This document shows, one piece after another, positions 1 through 11,220 of a DNA stretch of 64,000 nt. Where the stretch lies: positions 22,933,001 through 22,997,000 of the forward strand of contig JASXTE010000005.1 in assembly GCA_030280995.1 (NCBI GenBank), given 5' to 3'. Position 1 is the first letter of the stretch. Every line of letters starts with the position of its first letter. The stretch comes from Hemileia vastatrix. Lineage: Eukaryota > Basidiomycota > Pucciniomycetes > Pucciniales > Zaghouaniaceae. The notes beneath the pieces are model-generated. The model had not been told where the DNA came from and searched no databases. It worked only from the letters and a program-made list of their open reading frames with translations. The position numbers and the translations under genes are program-made.

Positions 1-1308
1 AATAGATTATTTAATTCAGATACTATTCAAAAGTCTTATAAAAGTACTAATTGATATGTATTGTAATTTATTTGGTTATATTGGTTGAATTGTAATGATA
101 AAGAATGAAGAAATACAACCCAAAAACCCCCTCCTTTTATACACACTGAGTTCCCTAATGATTCCCTTGATGTACCACCCAATACACAGTTAATCACGCC
201 TCTAAACAACTAATAGACATTCCCATCAACATTCCCAGTGACCCATGACATAATTAGAAGAGTAATAACCGCCAAAATCCTGAAATAATAAGGGAAATCC
301 ATCAAAATTAAAGAACAAGACAAAAAGAGAGTATATGCGTATAAAACAATAATATTAAAGACTAAAGGAGACTTTTTAAGGTTAATAATAGCTTAATAAT
401 CAGGGGGATTGACTGTAGAAATAATGGGGCTAATCCTGACATTATACTACGTGAAATTCCCATTCAAAAATAACCAAAATTGACTGAGAAACCACCCAAA
501 AACTTAAAAAAGAGCGTGAGATGTGGGGTGACTACATGCAGTTCTTGGCAGGCGCTTGCACGGGTAAATCCTTGACTAAAATTAGGCGAATTTAAGCGTA
601 GTGATGAAATAAAGTGCCAAGAGTGAGGTTATTAATGAAATTAGTGCATATAAACAGGGTCAATGCATTATTAATTAAGCTAGGACACTAAATAAGCGCC
701 TGTCGCCTATTTTAGTGTGTTTCCCCACAGTGGGCGTAGAATGTGGGGTAATTATAGTGTGAAAAAGCTAACTTTGCTAAAAATGAAGCTATTCACACGG
801 GAAAAAAGCAGGCAGTATGTGGCCAGTACACAGAAGCCATTTCTGGCATAAAAAACACCAAATTTGAAAAGTGTTATTTTTATGCATTTAAATAGCCAAA
901 TCAATAGTTCTAAATGAGCCCAATTGATCTGTCAAAGCGCAATTTTGATATTCTCAATTTTATAGCGCATATAGTCAACTTTTAAGTGAAATAAAGCGCA
1001 TTTCTTGTTTTTTGCATAAAACAATGAATATAACAGCTTTAAGTGTACTTAAAAATTATGCAGCCTTATACTTAAGGTTCTTAAGATTACCCTAACATAT
1101 TCCAACTTAATATTAAGTACATAAGACCTATAAAAGGTGGATATATGCGTGTATATAAGGTGTTATAATGGCATTTTTTGTGTATTATCATAATTTTACT
1201 TATGTATACTATTTGTGTACTCTTATTTATTATTCCCATGTATAGTTCATGTGTTTAACATAACTTATAAGTACTTTTTACTCAGTCCTGGAGATATACA
1301 GGCTGACA
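1..1308 (-). repeat. LTR-alpha, reverse orientation, cut by window start
   Basis: Read on the minus strand it starts TGTCAGCCTG at 1308 and matches the LTR at 29879-31356 along its length; roughly the last 170 bases lie outside the window. No polypurine tract sits to its right, so it is a solo LTR or the 5' LTR of an element lying to the left, not a 3' LTR. Short ORFs inside it are not genes. Confidence 0.85.
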
Positions 1309-2436
1309 ATATGTGACTCATGCACAGCATGGGTTTTTAGTGAAATTAAGAATCAGTGTGAGATTTAGGGGTAAATGTAGATTTCTGGTGGTGGCTTCTG
1401 CATCTAGAAACATGCAGGCTGTGTTTTTGAGATCAGTTAGGGTGGGGGCTCAAATTCCAGAAAATAGAAAAGTTATATTATAGGAATTCATTCATTATAT
1501 AGAATTTAAATAGTAATTATTTTCACCTACTCAATGTATGTGTGTAGGAATATGTATACATCACTTACAATTTTTCTAATAGTGCTTACTCAAATGAAAT
1601 GAAATTATTATATATGATTAATTTTGATTCCTAGATTCCTAATATCATATCAAAACATGAAAATTAGCAATACACTTTTTATACTAATTAATTTTTGTAG
1701 AAATTTTGAAATTTGACCTTAGAAACTAGTATTTGTAAAAAAAATGAGATGAGGCATATTGGAAAGAGAAGGTAAAATATAGTCATATTTTTCAAAAAAA
1801 AAATATCAAAAAATATGTGATTAAAAAAATATTTTTATTTTTGGGAAAAATAAATGACATTCTTTGAAGCTCATTTTCTTTTGATTTTTCTGTTTATGGG
1901 TAAATATACTAACTAAACAAATCAAAAAATATTTTTGTTAATAAGTTTTTTATATGACTATATTTTAATCTCATTTCTTCTAATGGTGCTAGTTTAGTCT
2001 CATTGAAGTACAATCACTAGTTTTAAAGTTCAAATTTACAATTTAAATGAGATTTAATTTCATGAAAAGAATAATTAATATTCTTTATTTTGATATTATA
2101 TCATGAATCTAGAACTATGAATTTATCATACTCAAAAGTTTCAGCTTATTGGAGTCATGGGTTTGCATTCAAGTAAATTTTTTAAAGTGATGAAGATATA
2201 GATTACTAGGGAGCTGAACATTAAAGAAAAATTCAACAGTTATTGTAAAAATAAATTACACAATAAATGCCAGCCAGGCAATGCTAAAATTCCAGTAAAC
2301 CTTATATTAATTTACTTGAACACATATATGAGACAAAATGTATTTAAATTATAGATACAAATTAATATTATACTAGACAAAATTATATAACAATTTTTAA
2401 TATATTTAAAATAAGTGCTATATTAATTTTATTATT
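1309..2436. other. AT-rich spacer, nothing recognised
   Basis: I see no coding region, terminal repeat or RNA gene here. It is AT-rich sequence with homopolymer runs between the LTR-alpha copy and the left end of element D. Confidence 0.6.
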
Positions 2437-2739
2437 AGGGGGTATCAATGTTGACCAATAAGAAATTAAATTAATTGCGGAAAAAATCATTACACCCCAA
2501 TTATCTTCTGAAATTATTTTTGATTTTAATTTGGGTTATTAGACCTTTTACGTGTCAATTTTCACCTCTATCTGACATTTTTATCCTAAATTTTTCATAA
2601 CCACATCTTGGACAAATTTCTGGATATTCCAGCCTACCTACCTTGCTGCGCACTCCCATCCTGTTTATTCATTTCCATTTAAAACCCCTCCCCATCTCAT
2701 CTGTTTTTTCTTCTCCTTGTCATCTTCAAATATCTCAAC

Positions 2740-4116
2740 ATGCCCTGTCATTATAGATCTTCTCAATGGCAGCCTTCCCCCAGTTGTTCTTCAAATCCCA
2801 TTACTCCCTCTTTCCCCTGCTCAGCCGAGAAATCAAAGACTTTTCAACTAAAAAATGATGATCATCTCATACTTATTAACTGGCTGAAAATATAAACTAA
2901 TTATGATTCTGGTTTTGGTACTGAGAATGCAACTAAATTAGGACAGCCCCCTGCATCAAAAGTCAATATCTATCTTCTAATGGCTAATAAATTACAAAAT
3001 GAGAGAAAGGGAAGGATTTATCTTTTATGTAAACCAATGTCTGAACATTTCAAGCATTACCAAGCCAAATACAAGAAGGCAAAGACTCTTTCATTTTCTA
3101 CTGTTTTTGGTATTACTGACATTGATTTCAGTAAGGGCATAAAATCCATAGATGATAAACTTGAATCTCTATGTCCATACTTTAAAGAGATGGACGCTAT
3201 TTTTGGAGAGCTAGCTGATGTTAATCCTGAAAAAATTTTGGATGGTGAAGATGCTATCTCCAAACATGATTTCAAAACAAATCTTTTCCCATCCTCTTCC
3301 TCCACTCAAGCCTCCCCTGTTCTAAATTCAACTAATCTAGAAAGCTTTCTTATAGATCCTTTTGGTGATATAAACAATGTGATTCCACTCCAATAAGTTT
3401 TTATTTCTTGCCTAGTTGTTTTATTTTTTTTATTTCTAAAAAGGCTAATGAACAAAACCAGGATCCTCAAGCAAGTGAGTCTGAAGCTAGCATCAATGAT
3501 GAAGAGGAAAATTTTACCTGCAAAATAAAGAAAAGACTAACAACTACTTTCAATTTCAAAAGTCAAAGAAAGCGAAACAGAGATAGTTTTTCCCAAACCC
3601 CTTTTTCTTCCATTGATGATTTTCTGGAGAAATGTGAATCTGGTAAGTGATAGCATACCTCTTAATAAATAAGTGAGCTTTTCTTTTCTTTTGTTAATAT
3701 TCCTTTTCACTCTAGGTAAAGTTGAAGTTGCAAGAGATACTCTCAACTTTCAAAATAATCAATACAAGCTCTCTTTACAAAGAGATGATAGGGCACAAGA
3801 CTTGGAGGAGAAGAAATTCAAGCTTTCTTTACAGAGAGATGTAAGGGTACAAGCCTTGGAGGAGTAGAATTTTGAGCTTTCTTTAAAGAGGGATGAGAGG
3901 GAACATGAATTGGAAGAGAAGAAATTCAAGATATCAAAAGAGGAGAAGACTCTTGAGTACAATTTCCTATTGGATCAAATGAAACTCAAGTATCAACTTG
4001 AAGATGGTTCAAAAAAGAAAGATTTCTTGAGAAAATATTTTAAAGCTAATAAATCTATTGAGGAAATTGAATGCTTAAGGAAAATTTTGATAACTAGTTT
4101 TTTTTATTTTGTTTAG
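2740..4116 (+). pseudogene. SANT/NAM-like transposon protein, D subfamily
   Basis: Partner protein of the Harbinger type: a Myb/SANT-like DNA-binding region followed by a charged coiled coil resembling the NAM-associated C-terminal domain found in rust transposons. The ATG at 2740 opens a frame reaching 3396 apart from one TAA near 2893. A second exon follows (about 3445-3642), then an intron 3643-3715 (GT...AG), then a third exon. Exon 3 holds three copies of a heptad block of the form LSLQRDxRxxxLEEKKF, the middle one broken by a TAG near 3865. Motifs shared with the A/B/C proteins include KSKTFQLKNDDHLILIN, PPASKVN and CPYFKEMD. Divergence from those copies is large. Intron 1 boundaries are uncertain. 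Confidence 0.75.
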
Positions 4117-4642
4117 AAATGTTTCTTGATAGAATTCATTAAAGCTAATTATCAATCCTTGGAACACACTCCTCACTGGGATGTGAAACATTTTATTGCA
4201 ACATTTTAGATTATTTGCTTGTTTGGTTAAAAAAATTTTGTTTTATTTATTTTTGGTGATAATTTCATATATGCTGACTTTTAAAAGAAGTTGTTTCATT
4301 CACAATCAAAGAAAGAATAATTTTTAGAAATTAAGAAAGATTGTTAATAGGGGGTGTCAGTTCTGGCAAATCCGCACTTAAATTTGACCAAATCCGCACT
4401 TAAATAAGTGCGGATTTCCAAAACACACTAGCCCCAATACTGATGGATTTCAAAAAGAAATAAGTCACTTATTTCACTCAAATCCGCACTTTCTCAACCA
4501 AAAGTGCTGATTTCACCATCAAGTCCCATTTCACTGATTTGTCAGCATCATCCCATTCATACGCAGCACTCCGCAGAATAACACTTCATAACTCAAAACA
4601 TCGTACATCACTTACATCTTCATATCATATCATATAAGAGTC

Positions 4643-5130
4643 ATGCCTTCCTCACTTTCAAATCTTGATAAATTACATAAAGCAATGACTTTCATGGCGC
4701 TTGAACTGCTCTTGGACTCTGATTCCGATTCTGATCTAGAAGAAGATTTTGTCGTTTTATCAAAAATGGCCAGGAAACGTTACCTTCTTCCCAGAAAGCC
4801 TCAAGTACTTCATACCCCCAAGTACACCATCCAAACACTTCTTAACCTATCTACACCCAGTTTTAGACAGCTGTTCAGGACTTCTCAGGAATTTTTCCTT
4901 AAATTGCTTGAGCTTATTCAGGATCATCCCATATTTCACAATAATTCTCAAAAAGAACAACGACATCCTTCAATTCAATTGGCCATCACACTATGCCGTT
5001 TGGGTTCAAATGGTAATGGAGCCGCTTTGAAACGTTTAGAAAATGTCTTTGATTTAGGGTATGGTTCAGTTAACACTTATACCAAACAATGTATCACTGC
5101 CATCAACTCCTTGGAATCATCCCCCTTTTC
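4643..5130 (+). pseudogene. Harbinger-type transposase, N-terminal half (A)
   Basis: The N-terminal helical region of a PIF/Harbinger transposase. From ATG 4643 an acidic stretch (DSDSDSDLEEDF) is followed by a helix-turn-helix-like region ending in GYGSVNTYTKQCITAINSLE. At 5111-5117 (TTGGAAT) the frame runs into the pyrimidine-rich tract that in C lies 1.7 kb further on, so the DDE catalytic domain is absent. The last residues of the open frame, to 5173, are translation of that tract and not transposase. It cannot be catalytic and could at most bind DNA. Confidence 0.85.
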
Positions 5131-5424
5131 CCCCCTTTGGCTGCCTCATTCACCCCTCCTTGGCTCACTCTAACCTCCCTTTTCTCCCTCTTTGGTCTCA
5201 TCTCTCCCTTTCTCCCCCTTCTTGGTCTCCTCATATCTTCCCCTCATTCCACTCCACCCCCCACCAAATCCCCCAAATCCTCCCTCCAAATCCCCACCAA
5301 ACCCGCCTCTAACCCCCCCTCCAAACCCCCCCTCCAAACCCCCCCTCCAAACCCCCCTCCTATCCCCCTCAAAACTCCCCCAAATCCTCCCTCATATCCC
5401 TCCTACCCCCCCTTAAACTTCACT
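5128..5424 (+). repeat. Pyrimidine-rich tract of element A
   Basis: C/T-rich low-complexity DNA with many CCCCC and CCTCCAAA runs, homologous to 34870-35225 in C. The proline-rich ORFs in all three frames here reflect base composition, not genes. Confidence 0.85.
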
Positions 5425-5522
5425 TAACAATTCGTTAACGAATCGTTAAGTTATTGAACGATTGCAGCTAATCGTTCATTAACACCATGCAATATGGGGG
5501 GCGGACTTGCTAGCAAGTCCGC
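5423..5522. other. Palindrome cluster and H-type TIR end
   Basis: Three palindromic elements in succession: an imperfect 28-nt palindrome around CGTTAACG (about 5423-5450), arms GAACGATT/AATCGTTC around 5456-5477, and a perfect 22-bp palindrome at 5501-5522 starting GCGGACTTGC. The sequence CACCATGCAATATGGGGGG beginning at 5483 matches both ends of element G, so an H-type insertion starts here; its other end is missing from A. Confidence 0.7.
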
Positions 5523-5661
5523 CGAGAGGTTGAGAGGGGTGAAATGGGGATCAAAAGAGGATGGCATACAATGGGGCTGGGAGGATAGCGAAAGGCATGG
5601 GGAAGGAAGACAAGCATGTGTTGATAGAATTGAAAGGGATGGAGATTGGTGCAAACAGAGT

Positions 5662-6208
5662 GTGAAAATAGGAGGATGAACTCTGTTCTTCGGGCAAAGA
5701 ACAGAGTTCACTTCCATTCACTTATATTTCTTTTTTCTCAACTCATCTCTCCAGGTAAGTCATTTTATTCTTTTTAAACAGATAGTGAAAATAGGAGGAT
5801 GAACTCTGTTCTTCGGGCGAAGAACAGAGTTCACTTCCATTCACTTATATTTCTTTTTTCTCAACTCATCTCTCCAGGTAAGTCATTTTATTCTTTTTAA
5901 ACAGAGTGTGAAAATAGGAGGATGAACTCTGTTCTTCGGGCGAAGAACAGAGTTCACTTCCATTCACTTATATTTCTTTTTTCTCAACTCATCTCTCCAG
6001 GTAAGTCATTTTATTCTTTTTAAACAGAGTGTGAAAATAGGAGGATGAACTCTGTTCTTCGGGCGAAGAACAGAGTTCACTTCCATTCACTTATATTTCT
6101 TTTTTCTAAACTCATCTCTCCAGGTAAGTCATTTTATTCTTTTTAAACAGAGTGTGAAAATAGGAGGATGAACTCTGTTCTTCGGGCGAAGAACAGAGTT
6201 CACTTCCA
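5662..6208 (+). repeat. 123-bp tandem array, each unit with a hairpin
   Basis: Units begin at 5662, 5785, 5908, 6031 and 6154, an exact 123-bp period; the fifth stops near 6208. Each unit holds a near-perfect hairpin (GAACTCTGTTCTTCG, 2-3 nt loop, complement), then a pyrimidine-rich stretch ending CTCTCCAGGTAAGT, then an A/T stretch. Units differ at only a few positions, so the amplification is recent. 6209-6418 is AT-rich sequence I cannot assign; homology to C resumes near 6419. Confidence 0.9.
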
Positions 6209-6540
6209 TAAAATATTAGCTGAAACATAGTTTTCAATTCTGTAAAAACAGTTGTAAGTAATAGAAAAAGTCACTGATTTTTTTTATATGTAATCTGAAA
6301 TTTTTTAATAAAATTATTGTATTTAAGAATTGCAATATTGTCAATCAATCTTTATTGATCAACTTAATTTAATAAAGTATTATTTAAATAAGTTGCTTCA
6401 AAAAATACTTTGCATTGAACCTAGTTTCTAGACTTGATCTGCATTTTGGCTTAAGGAATTGTCATTTCTTTAAAAGTAGTATACTTGACATATCTTATTT
6501 ATATATTAATTAATTTATGTAATTATATTGTATTTTGATG

Positions 6541-6730
6541 ACTTTCACCCTTTACTTCAATAAAATGCAGGGGAGGGTATTGCCAATTTTTTAAATCTGA
6601 CATGTGAAATTGATGACTTAGAAAAATTTGGTGGTACCCACCCCTTGTTTCAATAAAATGCAGGGGAGGGCATTGCCAATTTTTTAAATCTGACATGTGA
6701 AATTGATGACTTAGAAAAATTTAGATAAGC
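6541..6730. repeat. Minisatellite between gene ends (A)
   Basis: Two copies of a unit of about 94 bp containing TGCAGGGGAGGG and GGTGGTACCCACCCCTTG, the same repeat found at 13693-13900 in B and 37200-37345 in C, in the gap downstream of the SANT gene. Confidence 0.75.
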
Positions 6731-6876
6731 AAACTTATTGACTAGAAAGTAAAGATAGAAAATTTTTATTATACATTCAAATTTTTGTCAAAAATAACGT
6801 ACTATATTCTTTTCCTTTTATAAGTCAGAATATAAGAAAATATTACCAAAATTAAATTAACTAGAAAAACAATTTA

Positions 6877-8190
6877 TCAATTGAAAAGGTCAAGTAATTT
6901 TTTAATGTCCTCATAAGATTGGCCATTTTTAACACATTCCATAATGAAATCTTTTTTTTTAAAACTCTCTTGTTTTTCCAATTCACAAGTAGCCATTTCT
7001 CTTTGAAATTGACGGTCATTTACTCTTTCCATCTGCTCTACCTCAAATTTTTTTTCTTCCAAATCTAAGGCTTGCTGATCTTTCCTTAGCATATGATCAA
7101 ACTTCATCTTCTCAAAGTCAAGGGCATTATTTGCAATAGTTGATTTCGCTGAGAAAATTAAATTGAAATAAATAAATAAATGAGTTAATGATTAAGATAT
7201 ATAGTAAACAAAACTTACTTATATCTTTTTTTTCAAAATAATCCTCAAGGGAGCCAAATGAGCTTGTTGAAGTATTACCACGTTTTAATAGATGGTTCAA
7301 GTTCATTGAAGTTGAGGCTCGACGCTTTAGTTTGGAGTTTGAACAAGAGGCTTCAGGAAGTTCTTCTAAAGCAGCTTCTAAAGAGGTATTCACATTTCCA
7401 GAATCGAGATTATTTAATGGAGTTTGAGTTTGAGTAGGAGGAGACTAGAAAGAAAGAGAAATTCAGAGAAGAATTGAAGAAAAAACAAAAAGTAAACATA
7501 CATTTAAATTTTGGGCCTCTGAGGATTCAGATCTTCTGCGATATAATTGTTCTGCTTGATAGTTGGGATCATCTTCAGCTGAACTATGGTTAGAAGGTGG
7601 AGGGGATTGATCTTCTTCAAGTAAAGGTGTGTTGGGAGGATTATAGGAAGGTTTGGATCCAGAGGGTATATGCTTAGTAGTATCGTGTAGAAACCAAGGG
7701 TTTACATCAACTCGGGTGCCAAAAAGATTATCCATTTCCTCATAGAAAGACACATGACATTGAGCTTTTCGGAAACAGTAGTAATTCCAATCTCCAAATC
7801 ATCATCGTCAATACCAAAGCCAGTTTCATTTACAGCATGATGAGTCTTTTTATATTTTGAATGGTAACTCTTAAATCTCTCCTTCATTTGTTTAGGATTG
7901 ATATCAATTCTCCCCCTTGTTTTCTTCCTTACTTCATTGGCCATCAACAAGTAGCCATTAACCTTTGAAGAAGGTGGACGTCCAATACGAGTGGACTTTT
8001 CACATCCAAAACATGCTTCAAAATTTGATTTTATTTTAAGGAAGTTGATTATGATGAGATAATCATCCTTTTTAAGCTGACCTGAACCTGCCTTTGATTT
8101 TTCAGGTGTAGGGCTTGCTTTACGAGGAGACTTTTGTGACGAAGCAGATTTTTGAGTTACCTTTTGAGATTTGGAATGTCTGGGAGGCAT
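6877..8190 (-). pseudogene. SANT/NAM-like transposon protein (A)
   Basis: Three-exon gene on the minus strand: start MPPRHSKSQK at 8190, stop at 6877. Exon 1 carries a lysine/serine-rich N-terminus, a Myb/SANT-like region (LKKDDYLIIINFLKIKSN to about residue 130) and the motif GFGIDDDDLE. Intron 1 ends CTTTCTAG and intron 2 lies near 7150-7215. Exon 3 encodes a charged coiled coil (DFEKMKFDHMLRKDQQ onward, ending IKKLLDLFN) like the NAM-associated C-terminal domain. A 1-nt deletion near 7752 (GTGTCTTTC where B has GTGTCCTTTC) shifts the frame within exon 1. In Harbinger systems such a protein binds DNA and helps bring the transposase to the nucleus and the TIRs. It is otherwise well preserved. 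Confidence 0.85.
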
Positions 8191-8566
8191 TATGAAACTG
8201 GCACATAACAAGAAAAAAGATTAAAAAGTAGAAGAAATAAGTAAAAAAGAATGTAAACATGCCTGGTCAAAATATTGAAAATGTCAGGAAGGGGTGTGTG
8301 CCGAGGATTGATGGGTAGGTAGCGAGGAAGGTCAGTGTGTCACATGTGACAGGGATGGGGTAAGAAAGGAAGGGATGTTTTGTGGCCAAAATGTGGTTGT
8401 GAAAAAAAACGGGAAAAAAGTGCTGATTTGAGGTCATAACTGACACCCTTTTTTGAAATAAGTGACTTTTTTGCAAAATTTAAGTGCTGATTTGTAAGTG
8501 CTGATTTGGTTTGAAATCCGCACTTAATTTAAGTGCGGATTTGCCAGAACTGACACCCCCTAATAT

Positions 8567-8700
8567 TTGGAGAGGGAGAAGGTTGAGATTCAAAGAGATA
8601 ATGATGAAAAATTTAAAAATAATCAATTTCAATTGGAAAACACCCAAATTCAGTTAAAAGCCAATGAATTAAAAATGATTTATGTCAAAAATATTTTTTT
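8567..8700 (+). pseudogene. Coiled-coil relic in element D
   Basis: A short open stretch rich in E, K, Q and N (EREKVEIQRDNDEKFKNNQF onward) resembles the coiled-coil C-terminus of the SANT/NAM-like proteins. It begins immediately right of nested element A and is followed by a decayed copy of the 94-bp minisatellite (around 8710-8830). I take it as a remnant of the SANT gene of D or of a second such gene. Confidence 0.45.
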
Positions 8701-9319
8701 AGAAATACCCTTCCCTAATTTTTACCATAAAGGGAGGTGGGAATCACCATTTTTTTTCTAAGTCAGAAAAAAATTTATGAAAAAAAAATGGAAATACCCT
8801 CCCCTGTGTATTATTGAAGTAGGGGCATAGATTGTCAATATTTATGCTCATTGCATAAATTAGCATGTAAAAAAGTCTTATAAGATAATTTACAAGCCTA
8901 TGTTAATGACAATTCAAGTAAAAATGTGTGTGGAAATTGTCTATGACCAAAGTCAATGAAATCAAACATAAATTTATACATGAACCTCATGAGAAAAACA
9001 AATTTCCTCATGATTACTGTTATAAAACACACAGCCAATGGCTCATTAATTTAGGTAATTAGAGTATCATATATGACTTGTAAAAATTTAATTGGTGAAA
9101 TAAAAATAAAATTTTACAACCTATATTACACCCCATACTTTTTTTTTCTATTTAATGTTTTTTGTTTTACCTCACCTTTTTCTCATACCTTATCAATCCT
9201 ATTAATCAGCTCCCTATTGATTTGAAAAGAACAGCCAAAGTAAGTAAATTCTTCAAAGGATTTTTAAAGATTTTTTATATCTGTTTAATTTACCTTCTTT
9301 TTTTACCTTGTTTATTCTG

Positions 9320-9420
9320 TGGATTAATTTTTGACTGATTTGAAATATACATCCAAACTGTGTGAACTCTTGACAAGATTCCAAGCCATGTGGAGCTTTG
9401 TCATTCAGTGATTAACTTGA
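9320..9420 (-). pseudogene. TET/JBP-like oxygenase, C-terminal tail relic (D)
   Basis: On the minus strand this encodes a tail of the form LESCQEFTQFGCIFQISQKL, matching the segment that follows the last catalytic histidine in C and, past a stop, in B. A trace of N-H-x-x-T lies just upstream. The rest of the gene is not recognisable. It shows that the D subfamily carried the oxygenase too. Confidence 0.6.
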
Positions 9421-9544
9421 GAAACTTCTTTTAGGTAAAGAATAGATGCCTATTAAAATAAAATGAGTGACATGATTTTAAGAATGAAGCATATATTATC
9501 AGACATACCAAGAGAATAGCTTTTAAAAAATCCTGGTCTAAACA

Positions 9545-10165
9545 TGAAATAAATTAAATGAAATTTAGAAAAAAGGCTCAAATTTAAAGGTCAATATCTC
9601 AGCAACCACTGAACTTAATTCAAATCCATTTATGGAAAATGAAAGATAGGCTTCAGAAGAATCTTCAGCTAAAATAACGTAAGATTTTAATAAACCTAAC
9701 ACTAATTTTGACTCTGATTTTCAAAATTGCACAAAAATTTAAAAATTGATGATGAAATTTTTAACAAGATGGAGATATAAGCCTAGATAATAATCAGATA
9801 AGATTTTAGAAGCCTGGTTCTCTAATTATGAAATATAAAAACATAAAATAAATTAAGTAACATTCGGAAAAAAATGCTCCACTTTTAAGGTCAAAATCTT
9901 AGCAACCACTGATCCAAATTCAAACCTGTTTGTGTGAAATGAAAGATAGGCTTCAGGAGAATCTTAAGTTAAAGGACATGTGATTTAAAAAACCTAAACA
10001 TAATTTATTACATAAAAATATGAAATAAATAAAATTAAAATGGGAAAAAAAGGCTCAAATATAAAGGTCAATATCTCAAAAAACACTGGACTAAATTCAA
10101 ATCTTTTTATGGAAAATGAAAGGTAGCCTTCAGAAGAATCTTCAGTAAAAATAAAATTAGATTCA
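9545..10165. repeat. Three diverged repeats of about 150 bp (D)
   Basis: Segments at about 9545-9695, 9840-9985 and 10012-10165 share AAGGTCAATATCTCAGCAAC-like and GAAAGATAGGCTTCAG-like blocks in the same order and orientation. No coding meaning is visible. Confidence 0.7.
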
Positions 10166-10689
10166 AATAAACATAACCCTAATTCCAAGTCTGATTTTCA
10201 AAATTTCACAAAAACTTGAAAAGTGGTAATGGAGATGAGAACAAGAAGAGTTTAAAAAGTCCACTTTTATCCAGATAAGAGTCATGCATATATTTAAGTA
10301 TGAAATTTTTATAGAAGGAAAGAGATATCATTTAGTTATAAAGAAAGGAGATGAACCTTACCTTTATTGAAAAGTAGTAAAAATAGAGCAAGAGAGAATG
10401 ATGTTGGATTTTGGGCTTAATTGAATATTGAGTAAGTGAAATATATAAAGAATGTGCAACATATGTGTTTTAATTACATGGAGCCAAAAAAAAAGTGAAA
10501 TAGGGGAAAGGAGGATAATGACCATGCCAAGGAGGAATGATGAGTAGGGTGATGGAGCTAAAAAAGAAAGAAAAGAGAGAGAGAAAAAATGTTAATTTTA
10601 CAATAAAAATCAAAAATGACCACTTACAAAAAGAATTTAGATAAAAAAGAAAGTAAAACAGAAAAAAAACAAAAAAGATTTAATTAGCA

Positions 10690-11135
10690 ATCAAAAAATT
10701 AATAAAATGAGTTACCTGGAGAGATGAGACGAGAAAATAAATGAAACAAAATTGTTTGAGGGATGTTGGAGGAGAAGAGGAAAAGGATATGATGGATGAA
10801 CTAAAAAAAGAAACAGTGAAAAATTATTCAATCACAGAAAATATGTGATTTCATGTTGAGCTGGTAAATGAAAACAAATGAGACATCCAAAAAAGAGACA
10901 TTCAGTTTAAATTCAAAATAAAAATGAATATGCAAAATAAAAACACCAAACCAAGTGAATAAAGCACAGAATTTAAACATTTGGAGAGTATGAAAAAAAA
11001 TAAAAGGGTTGTGTCTCAAAATGTTGGAGGGTGGTTTGCATAATGACAGAGCGTATGCTGGTGGAAAGAATGTTTTATGATTCAAGGGAGGGGAGAGCTG
11101 GTTCAGGTATGGGATCCTCTTCTTCATAAAAATCA
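10690..11135. other. Decayed promoter-like interior of D
   Basis: Near 10710 the minus strand reads CTCATCTCTCCAGGTAAC, matching the CAG/GTAAGT motif duplicated in C (34330, 34673) and amplified in A. Otherwise this is AT-rich decayed sequence; the ORFs here are not supported. Confidence 0.45.
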
Positions 11136-11220
11136 TTGAAAAGACATATAATCTAAAATGTCTTCCAACCCAGAGTCACAGTCAGAGTTGGTGTCTAAAA
11201 TTATAGTTATAGCACTCATA
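11135..11220 (-). pseudogene. Transposase N-terminus relic (D)
   Basis: The minus strand from about 11219 encodes ILDTNSDCDSGLEDI, resembling the acidic N-terminal stretch LLDSDSDSDLEEDF of the A and C transposases, at the expected distance from the right TIR and in the expected orientation. Only the first tens of residues are recognisable. Confidence 0.45.

Larger units (their letters stand above)
4349..8561 (+). mobile_element. Element A: deleted Harbinger-type transposon nested in D
   Basis: The terminal inverted repeats are identical for about 36 bases, beginning AGGGGGTGTCAGTTCTGG, and AAT flanks both sides (4346-4348 and 8562-8564). Subterminal CCGCACTTA motifs are repeated and partly palindromic, as expected for transposase binding sites. 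Relative to C it has lost the catalytic half of the transposase and the whole oxygenase gene; a foreign segment with a 123-bp tandem array lies where they were. The SANT gene is retained. It is non-autonomous but its ends look young. Confidence 0.92.

Noticed and set aside
5061..5427. Several proline-rich ORFs
   Set aside because: They lie in three frames of a C/T-rich tract and owe their length to a lack of stop-forming A; no domain is visible.
5662..6208. CRISPR or rDNA-like tandem array
   Set aside because: The whole 123-bp unit is repeated with no variable spacers and no rRNA similarity.
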